From positions 23,236 through 87,235 of the forward strand of contig JAHLKF010000040.1 of the NCBI GenBank assembly GCA_025558075.1: a stretch of DNA of 64,000 nt, read 5' to 3'. This DNA is from Gaertneriomyces semiglobifer (Eukaryota; Chytridiomycota; Chytridiomycetes; Spizellomycetales; Spizellomycetaceae). Shown here piece by piece: positions 1 through 10,195 of this stretch. The notes under the pieces are model-generated. The model made no database searches. It saw nothing but the letters and a program-made list of their open reading frames with translations, and was not told the origin of the DNA. The first letter of the stretch is position 1. Each line of letters begins with the position of its first letter. A program made the translations under genes and the position numbers.

Positions 1-1088
1 ACGGTAAAATACCTCTTGACGTGTGTGATTCGCATTGGTTGATAAAGTGATCATGGGCGTTAAGGTCCCGCTTAAAGAGATGGTGGAATCAATGGACACG
101 GACTATCAGTGAAATGGAGAGAAAGTTGGTCCCAAAACTTATGAGTAAATTACGGGATTGTGACAATCTTGGTGCATTTATCTACACGCAAAACTACAAA
201 TGTGAACGTGGCATAAGCGGCAGCACTCAAGACGAAGCAACTTCTAGGGAAATGACGGAGAGAGGAAGATGGTAAGTTACGGATAGGGGATGTGTCCAAG
301 GCCGCCATGGTCACAGACTCTATGTATGAGGAGGCAATGCAACATAGAGTGTGTGGCCATCGCGGTTATCAACTTTCTTTTCAGAACTAATGACGCTAAT
401 GCACACTTGTTCTTTCCGCCGGTACTATCTTCATGATCTGACGGTGGGATTTACAGTGCTTTTGTGCAATGAAAGGGGGCGAGCACCAGTCTTTTCTTCC
501 GATTGATGCAAGTCGATGTCCATGCCTTACCTGAACGGGTGTGTTCGTCCCTTAATATTTTTGGCAAAGCACGCAGCACAGGTGATGGAATTGTGTTCTT
601 CAGAGAGGGCCAGCGGTGGTCTGGTCATCGAGTACGCAGGATTGCAAATACGACTCATTTCGACAGCAACCATGAGAATACCAATTCTGTGGAAGTGAAT
701 GTTCTGAAGTGTGCACACTATAACTCATTTACGGTAGTCATTGGAAAGTTACTGTTTGTCACCGCGACCGACTTTCGGAAATCCGCTGCTCTCAGCATTT
801 CGATAGGACACGGCCTGAACCCTAGAGCACCTAATAAGCACATAACATTGATTTAAGTCTGAGCTATAGCCAGCCGGGCGAAAGCCCACTGATCACAGAA
901 TAAACAAACAACTGGAGGTAAACGGATTGTCGTACTCGATATATTTACAAAACAAAAACCACCAACACATATGTATAACTCCAAAACTCCAAAAAAAAAA
1001 ACCGTCGGGGGTGGGGATGTCAGAAACAAATCAGCGTCGGCGGCAGGTATTCACCCCAGGTTCTCCCAAATTCCGTTTCTCACTTCCT
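1..1088. other. No supported gene
   Basis: Short open frames occur on both strands, for example 503-856, but they lack recognisable motifs, overlap one another in several frames and have no convincing splice partners. A purine-rich A run and a G-rich patch sit near 985-1015. I see nothing else to annotate. Confidence 0.5.
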
Positions 1089-1397
1089 TTAGTGCATGCT
1101 TGCCCACACGCCAAACTCGGCAGGGTACTTGTGTGGTCTCTTGACGTTTAGCAGTCCTGCCGATTTGTCAGCGGAGAAGAACGTGGACGCAATGGTGTCG
1201 AACAGTGAGTTGCGACGAGGGAGAGCGTCCGGTGTAGGCGGGGATGTGGAGGATACGGATGAGGATAGGGATGATAGGGAGGTGTAGGATGACGGGGAGT
1301 TTTGGAGAGACATGTCGCTCTGAGAGCGACTGTTGCCGCTGTTGTTGGTGTTGTTGCGGCGTGGGATTTCAAGAGGTGCAGTCGGCTGTGGGTACAT
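1089..1397 (-). CDS. Small Ser-rich protein, possible last exon
   Basis: The frame from the first in-frame ATG (1397) runs to TAA at 1089, about 102 residues. It is Ser/Pro/Thr-rich and disordered in its first two thirds, with an Arg-Arg-Asn-Ser-Leu-Phe motif that resembles a basophilic-kinase or 14-3-3 type phosphosite. A more ordered tail ends in PAEFGVWASMH. Composition is unlike the random frames around it, so I think it is coding. No family is recognised. Upstream exons are possible because the frame stays open past the ATG. Confidence 0.4.
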   Translation of the reverse strand: MYPQPTAPLEIPRRNNTNNSGNSRSQSDMSLQNSPSSYTSLSSLSSSVSSTSPPTPDALPRRNSLFDTIASTFFSADKSAGLLNVKRPHKYPAEFGVWASMH

Positions 1398-2165
1398 TGT
1401 TGGTATATAAAAAGCAGCTGGCAAAATGATACTGTAGTTGTGTGCTATGGGAAGTGAGAGCGTCCCTCGGCGGCGTGCTGTTCCCTTTATATGAGATCAA
1501 AACAGTAGTTCCGCCCATAACTCCCCGTCCCGTTGTGCGACGCGCTTTAAGCATGTTGTGTTATGCGCAACAGCGACTCATGGAACGCACAGAACCCGTC
1601 ATGCCGCAGTCATGATGAATACGTGCGCAGTCATGCTAGTGCTAGGCACAGTCATCGTGTACACTTGCATCTTATCAGCCGCGTGGGTTGCATTCAATGG
1701 AATAACTAATCGAATATAATATACACAATATGGATGCATTGAATAATGGTTAGGGATGACCCGTGGGTCAGGAAACGTCATGAGCTCATGTGACCCCAAA
1801 TCAAGAAATAATTGCCATATCGGGAAGATCTCCATGAATCGATTACGGCGTTAAACTGTACACCCGTGAAACCAGGTTTCTGTCGTCTTTGGATCCCAAG
1901 AGCAGAGCAGAGGCTATTCCACGTTTGTGATCCGCGCACTCAAATATTGTCCGCCAAGCCTCTAAGGCTCTAACGTTTATTTAACGACGGTGGACGGCTC
2001 CGAGGCCGAGTTGAATAACAGTTGACAGCCCAACAATGTGATCTCCGTGGCTCTGTCACAAACTGACTTGGTGAAACCCGTCAATTTAAATGACGACGGG
2101 GAGGCTCTAATATGGAAGTCCTGAATGGAGAATAGCAGTCGCATCCAAGAGGAATAAACGAGACC
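1398..2165. other. No supported gene
   Basis: Only short frames without motifs. AT-rich stretches near 1710-1740 (tataatatacacaatat) could be promoter-like, but nothing ties them to a gene. Confidence 0.45.
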
Positions 2166-2270
2166 ATGCATCGCATCAGTGCCAAACACCGGGCCCGCAT
2201 ATCGTTTGTCGTCACGATGCACATTACCAAATAGCAGAAGAGGTGCGGCGATTTTGGCTGCCGAAAACAG

Positions 2271-2561
2271 GCAGCGACGGCGACGGACAACGAGTACACT
2301 GAATCGGAAGCGTCTGGAGCCGGTCCACAATCCGACAACGAAGAGTCTTCCTCCGACAAAGTGACAGAAGCTGATCTAGCCACCTTTCTCCGGACGGGGA
2401 AAAAGCTTCAAACAAGCAACAAGCGTCTCCACAAGCAAAATATCGAACTTCGCCGCCAAAATGAGGCACTCAAGCGTGAAAACGACCAACTGCGGCAAGA
2501 AAGTGCGGAGTCGCGCAAGCGGCTCAAAGGGAAGTTCACGGAATTGTTGGAACTAGTGTAG
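2271..2561 (+). CDS. Small acidic/coiled-coil protein, terminal exon
   Basis: From an AG acceptor at 2269-2270 an open frame runs to TAG at 2559-2561. It starts with an acidic Ser/Glu/Asp segment (TDNEYTESEASG and on) and ends in about 50 residues of heptad-patterned coiled coil (LQTSNKRLHKQNIELRRQNE and on), ending KFTELLELV. It resembles a leucine-zipper-type dimerisation segment, but the basic DNA-contact region of a bZIP is not evident. The 5' exon is not resolved: an ATG at 2166 with a weak donor near 2208-2211 is one option. Function unknown. Confidence 0.45.
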   Translation, partial: AATATDNEYTESEASGAGPQSDNEESSSDKVTEADLATFLRTGKKLQTSNKRLHKQNIELRRQNEALKRENDQLRQESAESRKRLKGKFTELLELV

Positions 2562-2598
2562 TAACTTCTGTATTCATCGCAAGTCAAAAAGTTACGTC

Positions 2599-2757
2599 TT
2601 ACGTCGCCTCTATCAGCCCCCTTATCTCTTCCTCGGTCTTTCCCATCATGTCAATGTTCTCTCCGAGGTTCTTGAAGCAACCCCTGTTTTGAACGGTGAA
2701 GCCTTCAACAAAACCTTTGTGGTATGCAATGCCTGTCTTTGTAGTGGTTTGAGACAT
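2599..2757 (-). CDS. Possible small protein, unknown
   Basis: A minus-strand frame starting at ATG 2757 encodes about 52 residues ending EEEIRGLIEAT. It has a plausible amino-acid mix and lies tail-to-tail with the coiled-coil frame ending at 2561. An upstream in-frame ATG at 2820 would add a Ser-rich leader. There is no recognisable domain, so it may be a chance frame or a final exon. Confidence 0.25.
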   Translation of the reverse strand: MSQTTTKTGIAYHKGFVEGFTVQNRGCFKNLGENIDMMGKTEEEIRGLIEAT

Positions 2758-3034
2758 GCTGTTCACTCTTTGGTCGGTTGTGGAAGAGGAATGGGTAGAT
2801 ATAGAGGAATGAAAGCTCATGTGTGTTTGAGATGATCGAGTTGGACAGGAAGCCCTTGATAGAAGACGAAGAAGATGAGGTCTGATGAATAATGTGCACT
2901 TGGAGGGCCCTTTGATTGGGCTTGTTGAAAGTCTTCAGACCGGCGGTGCTTGTCAGACGTCCTCGGCTGTTATCTTGATGTGGTAGATCGAGTGTCCTTT
3001 TTTGTAGTAGATTTTCCTAATCGTGTCGATTGCA

Positions 3035-3272
3035 ATGCCCATGGATTTTGCTAAAGCGCGCAAACTTGGAGCAGTGTACACATATTGTCCGAAGGAGTGT
3101 ATCAATCAGAAACTACAAGGTTGTCAGCTGGTATTTGATGAGGATGAAAAGGTGCTAGATTATATCTATACCCTTGGTGGCAAGCAGAAGGTACACGTCT
3201 CGAACTATGCGAGCTTCTCCTTCGGAAGAACTGGTCCTAGTAGCGGTCTCCTCACAAGATACCGGTCTAGGG
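3035..3272 (+). other. Coding-like stretch upstream of tRNA-Lys
   Basis: The frame opening at ATG 3035 gives a sensible protein-like stretch (MDFAKARKLGAVYTYCPKEC and on) with several Cys, but it runs straight into the tRNA gene without a stop or clear donor. It could be a gene remnant or an exon whose donor I cannot place. Confidence 0.25.
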
Positions 3273-3344
3273 GCCCGATTAGCTCAGTGGTAGAGCGTGA
3301 GGCTTTTAACCTTAAGGTCGTGGGTTCGACACCCACATCGGGCG
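3273..3344 (+). tRNA. tRNA-Lys(UUU)
   Basis: Full cloverleaf by eye: 7-bp acceptor stem GCCCGAT/ATCGGGC, D arm GCTC...GAGC, anticodon stem TGAGG/CCTTA with loop CTTTTAA (anticodon TTT), 5-bp T stem GTGGG/CCCAC with loop TTCGACA, discriminator G. No intron and no encoded CCA. A and B boxes are intact and a T-rich Pol III stop follows. The sequence differs from the copy at 23580-23651 by one base in the D loop. Confidence 0.95.
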
Positions 3345-3468
3345 TTTCTTGTTTTACCATTTCCGTCGAGTCCCTTGTCTATCAATAACCGCGCATTTAA
3401 AGTTCCCGAAGTGATGACCCCCGTTCAAATTCATATCGCCGACAGAGATCCGATAACCTTTCTCGACT

Positions 3469-5235
3469 ATGCGCCCTGATTCAATGCTGCCTTCAAATTG
3501 TGTGAGCGTGAAGAAGCTCCTGGAGTCGCAACCGTCATTGCCGGAACCTTGCACAACGCGTAAACATGAAGGCAATGACACTCAGAAACGTCCGGTCAAT
3601 CGTTGGTCACTCGCCATTTGTCTCATCTATTTTCTATTCTTCTACCCGGGCTTGGACATGGATACTGGGATATCTCTCGAACGCAAGTGCCCTTTCTCCC
3701 CACCCACCCTCGCCTCGCCCCTTTGGACCGAAACCCGTGCAAGATTGACGGATCGCTTGGCCGGCCTACCCGGATGGGGTGAAAATGAATATGTCATTGC
3801 GCTTCCAACGGGGACACGTGCGGGGAGGGTTGGTAGTGATATGGAGGCTCCTTGGAGAGTTGCTGGGGATGCAGGATACATTGGTGAATGGTGGGTGAGC
3901 GATAGCATTGTGCTGCTCACTCCCAAGAATGACACTGAAGGAGGCGAGATCGGGTTCCATGTGAGCTTGTTTTTACCGAATCAAACTCAGCGTGAGTTGG
4001 TTTTCTCGGGATTTCCGGATCTGGAAAAGTTGCGGGAAGATTATGGACTGGCTCATGTTCAGTATCTGGGACCACACCTGGTAGAGCTCTTGGCAGGGCG
4101 CAAGGTGCTTGTGACGACCTACTCTTTGGAAGAGGTTGCACAGACACTTGGTGAGCTTAAAGATAAGATAGACCTCGTATCAAGCGATGACCTTACCGAG
4201 CGCATCATCGCCTCGCGCTTCACCAAAACGGCGGGTGAGATGACCTACCTCGCGTTTGCTTCCAAGGTAGCGGCATGGGTTCAGGCCAAGATGGAAGCTC
4301 ACATAACCGGGTCGCGTCGCATCCAGGAAGAACCCATAAAGAACGCGTTTGAGTACCTCAGCACAGTATGTTACGCGCAGTCGCAAGCATACAACCCTAT
4401 CGTGGCGGCAGGGCGACACGCAAGCGTTTTACATTACCGAACGGGAGAAGCTCCCATTTCGGAAGCCTACAAAGAGCACAGATACCCCAACTTTGTGTTG
4501 ATTGATGCGGCAGGGCAGGTGGCCAATTATGCGAGCGACATGACCCGGACGTACGCTATCCGTGATACTTGGAGGCTTTTCCGGTCCAGCCGGTCGCGAC
4601 CCATGAAAATCGTTCATAAGATTGTTTCTGACGCGCAGGCCGCCGGAGTTGACTATTTCGACAACGCAAAGTTATGGGCAGACGTGGAGATGGTGACCAT
4701 CAAACGTTTAGTCCATGGACTCGTTCATCACGGGTTTTTCGTCGAGGGTGTTACTTGCGACGATGTGTTACGTGAAGAAGCGTGGAGGGTCTTTATGCCA
4801 CATGGCGTTGGACATAGTGTTGGTACGTCTGCCCCAAACACGAGGCGACTTTCATAAACTGAAGTAATAACTCATCCCTTTTAAATAGGCCTGGACGTGC
4901 ATGACCCGATTCCCTCAAAGTTCCAATCCTCTTCACCTCTCACCACACGCCCGCACCTCTATAACATGTTACATACCACCTCTTCTGCATCCCAGCTGTC
5001 CATCAATTTCACCATCACCCCCGGAGTCGTCATGACCATTGAACCTGGGGTCTACTTCATCCCTTCACTATGGTCCCTTGTCCGCTCACTCCCCGAGTAC
5101 GAGACCGTCCGAGACATGATCAATTGGGACATTGTGGAACAGAAGGAATGGGTGAATGTGGGTGGCGTGAGGATTGAGGATGTCGTTGCCGTGGACGTCG
5201 AAGGTAGGAAGCGGGTGTTGACGAGGGAACATTGA
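3469..5235 (+). CDS. Xaa-Pro dipeptidase-like M24 metallopeptidase
   Basis: Two exons, 3469-4822 and 4889-5235, with a 66-nt GTACGT...TAG intron that restores the motif HSVGLDVHDP; 566 residues from the first ATG. The pita-bread metal site is complete: D346 (LIDAAG), D357 (SDMTRT), His in PHGVGH (H445/H449), E503 (MTIEPGVYF) and E548 (GGVRIEDV). This is the layout of prolidase/aminopeptidase P enzymes, which cleave X-Pro bonds with two divalent metals. An aminopeptidase-P-type N domain precedes it. The N terminus contains a hydrophobic stretch near residues 45-62 (LAICLIYFLFF) just before an in-frame Met63. Either the protein is membrane-anchored or translation starts at Met63. Prolidase is favoured over aminopeptidase P by the PHGVGH...GLDVHD pattern. 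It starts about 125 bp after the tRNA. Confidence 0.85.
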
Positions 5236-6917
5236 TGGCGACTGGCGCTATTCCCTGCTAGAGCTCGTATGGAGTGCTTACGGCTTACTTGTTAGTTACC
5301 TCATGAAACACTATTTGTACTTAAAAGATACCATCTCATGGCGTAATGTATTCATGTAAACCCGCGACTGGCCGATTGTGAAGGACATTATATGATTAAA
5401 GAGTCGCACTTTCCTTTTCTGTCTTTTTGCCGTCGGAAACCAATGTGAAGCGACCATTGGTGAGGGGTCTCCTTTAAGTTTTGCAGAGCATTAGGTGTCA
5501 GATCGCGAAATGGTTTGACGTTTAAATGGAACGCTACTGCTTCCAACAACGCGTTCGCTACCGTTCCTGTAGATGTACTCAATGATGAGAGGTGATTTCG
5601 TTGTTTGTGCATTCCAGCAGTTTCAGCCACGTCTTTATTCAACACAGAGCACGTAACATTGATGTAATGGTGAACACCTGAATAGACAGGTGGGACGGCA
5701 ACATTTGACTCCCACGAATTAGGGGAGTTTGTCGGTGGGAAAATTGAAAAAGAAGCGTCAGATGGGTGATTAGATGGTTTCTGAGATGCGAAAGGAAGTG
5801 GCGTGGTTGAATGAAAGGTTCGGGAGGATTTGCTACTGAAGGGAAAGTACTCTCATTTAACTCACGCACGAAACCGCCGAAGACTGGGAATTGCCTGGAG
5901 TTATTTGTGCCGCCGTTGCGTTGCTGGATGGAGCTTCGTGGACCTAGCGGCGTGTGACTACTCGAAGCTGATTGCGCGCGAGCGCTGTCTAGGGATTGTT
6001 CTGAAGATTCAGGATATTGGCACAGGCATTAGTAAAACCGTAGCTGCATGCGACTGCGAGGGCGGTAGCGCTGAGTGTACAGTTCTTCCCGCCGTGCCCA
6101 GCATCACCTAGAAAATGCAGATCGAGTGGCCAAATACAGAGTTTTGATTTGGGAAACTGGTGGGATGCCGGAGCAGGGAAACCACAATTGGCTCTTGTTT
6201 GCACACCTCTGAAAGCGTCGTCTCAAGAGCATATACCCGCGGTTCTCCTGTAAATAGACCCAGCGCATCTGTGGATTCCACATATTGATATCATGTATCG
6301 CGCAAGAGAGTGGATATTGGATAAAGTCTCACTTATTTCAAGGATGCGATTAAAGTGGCGGTCAATGTTTAGACACAGATCTTTGAAGGCTTTCACAGGC
6401 TTCCCCTTTGTCGCATGGCGGAATAGTTTGGTACAGAAATGCATCCGTCAAAAAATTCTTGTCAATGAGCTACAAGGTAAAACGTCTCTCTTCAACTATG
6501 TCATTGCTTTCCTTCGGCCACTGCCTTGCATTTTATTGCACGGCCATCTCTGGGAATGTTCGTCTTACTCTTGACCATCGCTTTGTTGTAAACGTCGACG
6601 ATGCGCATAATTGCAATCTGAGCGTACAGGACCATGCTGTGTATTGCGAACCCAACGGTATCGTTATTGCGTCTAAATGGTATTCTCTCCTCACATGAAC
6701 TGTTACTGCAAGCGTGCACCGCACACCCAAGTCACTACAATCGGTTAGATGTTTGACCGTGCCATGCCTATCCCAGGCTTCTGCTTAAGCCCCTGCCTCA
6801 GAGTACATAGGACATTGTGGTGCGGGGTGTTTGCAAAAGCCCAAGACTGCATGCCAGGTGCCACATTGAAGCAGCCTCAAATCTCAAATATCCCATTAGC
6901 TTATCACCAAGCCGACC
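5236..6917. other. Long gap without a supported gene
   Basis: Many overlapping frames of 60-95 codons exist on both strands, none with a motif, consistent splice sites or distinct composition. Nothing else stands out. Confidence 0.45.
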
Positions 6918-8006
6918 TCACTCGTCTTCGACATTTACTTGTGCGCCATGTTGGAAGAGAAGCTCAACAATGTCATCGTAGCCTTTCTGGCACGCCAACG
7001 TCAGCGGAGACGAAGAATCGCAGCGATTGGGATCGGCCCCATTGTTCAGGAGAAGTTCAACAACTTGTTTGTGACCAGTACGACACGGGTTTCGGAGACA
7101 ATCATCAGGCTGAGCATGCAAGTCAGCGCCATGGCGTAAAAGCAGTCGCACAATGTTTAATCTGCCACGTTCACAAGCACTAGCAAGAGCAGCCTCACTA
7201 TTCGCGTGTATATCTGCGCCTTTCGCAAGAAGGTACTCCACCAAATCTCTATTTCCACTAGCCGAAGCCAGACGCAAAGCTGTATCACTCGGAAGCTGAA
7301 TATCTGCCCCAGACTGGAGGAGAAGCTCGACAATGTCTTTTCGGCCATAACGACACGCGGAAGCCAGGGCGTCGTTGCTTTCAGCACGGACATTTGCTCC
7401 AGACTGAGTGAGGATTTTAACAATGTTTTTATGGCCCATGTCACACGCTAAGGTGAGGGCATGATCTTCGTCTGCATGAAGATTTGCACCGGCCTTGAGG
7501 AGGAGTTTGACTAATCCAGTGTGTCCATGGAGGGATGCAAGCCGCAAGGGTACATCATCGTAAGCGTGAACATCCGCACCGGCATTCACGAGAACGGAAA
7601 CAACTTCTTTATGTCCATTTGCCGAGGCGAGAAGCAGGGGGGCATCCGTAGCGCTTCGGATATTCGGCCACCGGGAATGAAACAAGTCATCCATCGGGAT
7701 GGTATATCGCGTATTTGGTGGATAAGCGCGCGTATGAACATCTACCCCTTTTCGTATCAGAAACTCAACGACTGCCGAAAGACCCCGTGCTGAAGCTTCC
7801 ACCAGACAATCCTCAAGACAACCCGAGTAACCTCGGTAAAAGCATGTGTCCCGGAAGGTCTCCAACCATTTGCGAGCTTTCAGGGATTCGCTTACGTTCA
7901 CTGAGGGGTGTACACAGAGCAAATTCAGAGCCGTCCGCTTGTCGCACCACACGTAAATATCAGGCCAGATATCCGAGAACTTCCAGGGAATGTCGGTGAT
8001 GGGCAT
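6918..8006 (-). CDS. Ankyrin-repeat protein with F-box-like N terminus
   Basis: Uninterrupted 362-codon frame ending TGA at 6918. The first ~50 residues (ITDIPWKFSDIW, then a WLETF stretch) look like a degenerate F-box. From about residue 60 to the end there are eight or nine ankyrin repeats, recognisable by recurring ALASACERGRLNIVRLLLRHGADL-type units with the hallmark A-x-x-x-G-x-x-x-(I/V)-V-x-x-L-L-x-x-G-A-D pattern. Ankyrin arrays mediate protein binding. If the F-box is real, the protein would be an SCF substrate adaptor. That is inference, since the F-box call is weak. No intron is needed. Upstream exons cannot be excluded, but MPITDIP makes a natural start. Confidence 0.85.
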   Translation of the reverse strand: MPITDIPWKFSDIWPDIYVWCDKRTALNLLCVHPSVNVSESLKARKWLETFRDTCFYRGYSGCLEDCLVEASARGLSAVVEFLIRKGVDVHTRAYPPNTRYTIPMDDLFHSRWPNIRSATDAPLLLASANGHKEVVSVLVNAGADVHAYDDVPLRLASLHGHTGLVKLLLKAGANLHADEDHALTLACDMGHKNIVKILTQSGANVRAESNDALASACRYGRKDIVELLLQSGADIQLPSDTALRLASASGNRDLVEYLLAKGADIHANSEAALASACERGRLNIVRLLLRHGADLHAQPDDCLRNPCRTGHKQVVELLLNNGADPNRCDSSSPLTLACQKGYDDIVELLFQHGAQVNVEDE

Positions 8007-8633
8007 TCGGAATTCGGCAATGACGGCCTGGAGTAGTAGTGGAAAGCGGAATGCTGGACTGCGGAGAGTGCACGCTGCATGGTGTCAGGCTTTCTTGGGT
8101 CCCCCTTCGAGTTATGAGGGCATGAACTGACGTTTTGCTCGTTTAATGTGCGCGCGCTGGTCGCAGGTGCTTATGTAAGTGTGTGCAGTCGATAAGCGAG
8201 CGCGCTGGATATATGGGCACAAACGGTAGATCAATTTCAAGAGAAACGCGCAGAGAAAATGGACCGCAGTACATGGTACAACGTGCGGTAGTGGGTGGCA
8301 ATATCTGAATTTGAAGGTCTTGCAATTTTCCTGGGCCCGATGCCCACCGTTGTTGATGAGAAAATATCCTTCATCGTCCGTCGGACGACGCTTCCAGCCA
8401 TTCAATACCATAATCCTCTAGAATCGCTGAGACAGTACCAACAATCATGTGCAAGAAAGAGCACCAATGCCTTGCCATTTTGTACTTGTATAAGTGGAAC
8501 TCTTACAAAATTATACCCGGGAACTACTGGTTTACCAGCCAAGGAAACAGATTGTGATGAGAAAAGTTGAAATGAGTATAGTAAAATGTAATACCTATAA
8601 GCGACACTATAACAAACAACAAAAATGACTATT
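8007..8633. other. No supported gene
   Basis: Only short frames without motifs lie between the ankyrin gene and the transposon remnants. Confidence 0.45.
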
Positions 8634-8695
8634 TCAAAAGAGCTCATGATATACTGCATTGCACATATGAGTGCCTGATGTAAAAGGACATAAGC

Positions 8696-8962
8696 TTAGA
8701 ATTGAAAATTTGAAGAGGCAGTTACACATGAAATAGCGACGTACAACTGGCCGTGAGAGAAAACAGGTTCCGGAAGATAGACGCCAACATGATTGAGCGT
8801 CTGGTCTTGACTTTTGTTGATGGTCATTGCAAAAGCAACTCGGATAGGGAATTGGCGTCGACGTAGTGAAAAAGGCCAGTTGGTTCCAGTTGGGGTCATT
8901 TGAATACGGGGAATCAAAGCGATTGACCGATGTTTGTGCAGTAATGATCTGAGCTTCCACAA
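8696..8962 (-). pseudogene. Helitron-type PIF1 helicase C-terminal remnant, copy 1
   Basis: The minus strand encodes a WPFSLRRRQFPIRVAFAMTI block followed by NKSQDQTL, VGVYLPEPVF and YVAISC. This matches the C-terminal motor motifs of PIF1-like helicases carried by Helitron transposons, where the canonical strings are NKSQGQT and the arginine of the (V/I)S-R-V motif. Two key residues are changed (Gly to Asp, Arg to Cys) and the Rep, Walker A and Walker B parts are absent, so this is a decayed 3' fragment. A second, directly repeated copy lies about 0.4 kb away. Confidence 0.8.
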
Positions 8963-9043
8963 ACCTTCGGTCCACTTTTGCTAACAGTAACCGAGTCCAG
9001 GAAGCTCAGATCAGTACTGCACAGTCCAATAGCTTGAGTCCAG

Positions 9044-9319
9044 TTACGTAGTGGTATTACAGGAATCCCAGTTTTTAGCAACAGTTTGTGTGGAGCAACG
9101 TTGCCAAAGTTCAGAGCATTTATAAACTCTGTGGGTACAAGGTTGCCGCATCCATTGTTTCGTCAGTTGAATCCGAGAGGACACGAGCTCCGGAAGGTAA
9201 ATACCGACGTGGTTTAATGTTTGACCTTGACTTTTGTTGATGGTCATGGCAAGTACCACTCTGATGGGAAATTGGCGTCGACGTAGAGAGAAAGGCCACT
9301 CGGTCCGGGTACGAGACAA
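9044..9319 (-). pseudogene. Helitron-type PIF1 helicase C-terminal remnant, copy 2
   Basis: Same motor block as copy 1 (WPFSLRRRQFPIRVVLAMTI, then an intact NKSQGQTLNHVGIYLPEL). The downstream part diverges immediately into unrelated sequence. DNA similarity to copy 1 is clear across about 100 bp containing ggcgtcgacgta. It is probably a second truncated insertion or a local duplication of the first. No Helitron terminus (3' hairpin plus CTRR) could be assigned. Confidence 0.75.
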
Positions 9320-10195
9320 TTTGAAAGGCAGTCCGGCCGATATTTTATCCGGTGATGATTTGAGCTTCCAGAATTCGGGATTGCACTTTTGTCAATCGCA
9401 AACGTGTTCCGTTACGGAGTGTTGCTGCAGTGGTCGCTCCGTACGTGGTTAGCAATGCATGCCACGCAAGTGCCTATGCCCATGCGCAACACCTTGAATG
9501 CACGAGAGTAGATCTAGAGCAGCCCCGGCGCAAAGGATTGTTCTCCGGGAAGCCCTAGGTAATTCTCTACTTTAATCAGCGTGTCTAGGCTTCAGCATGG
9601 ACTGGCAAACAGTTACAACGCTGGTGGAGGTTTGGTAGCGTGGGAAAATCACGTCCTTGACAAATGAACAACATTTGCCAATTATTACATGTACATGCAG
9701 TCACCTTTCAAGTCGGCGATTCACACGTAGACGGCAATTAACGACAAGGCTCAGATCGAAACCGTTGTGCAGAGACAGCAACCTTGAAGACAGCTGGGAC
9801 TCGGTAAGCGATGAGCGTAACCATTTGTTAGTCCACGTCACATTATGAAGGAAAGGCTACACATGTGTGGCAGAAACCCCTTTTCTCATTGTTAAACCCC
9901 CTCACACATCTGTTTTTCCAACCAACTGCGCACGTTGAGAAGATATACTAATGATTCCACAATTCTACCCCACCACCGTGCCAGTAGATCGGTGAACCTG
10001 CTAGGCCCTCTTCGGCACAATTCACAGACACTGCCACGTTCTTGTGGTTTGTCAATGGCGGTGCCTGTGTCTCAAGTGGGTCCTCCCGGTACCGAGGCCG
10101 ACGACCCACCACGGTCGGTGGTTGGCACAGATAAGCGCTCGCCTCTCTTCCTCCTGGCAACACCGTTCGTCAAGATCTACAGTACACTGGCGAAG
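9320..10195. other. Gap upstream of hypothetical gene
   Basis: No feature before the hypothetical coding region. The frame of the downstream gene is open back to 9935, but that part looks non-native in composition. Confidence 0.4.

Noticed and set aside
5388..5869. Two adjacent minus-strand frames of 85 and 76 codons
   Set aside because: No motif, no usable splice link and ordinary composition.
6749..7183. 144-codon plus-strand frame
   Set aside because: Antisense shadow of the 3' part of the ankyrin gene.
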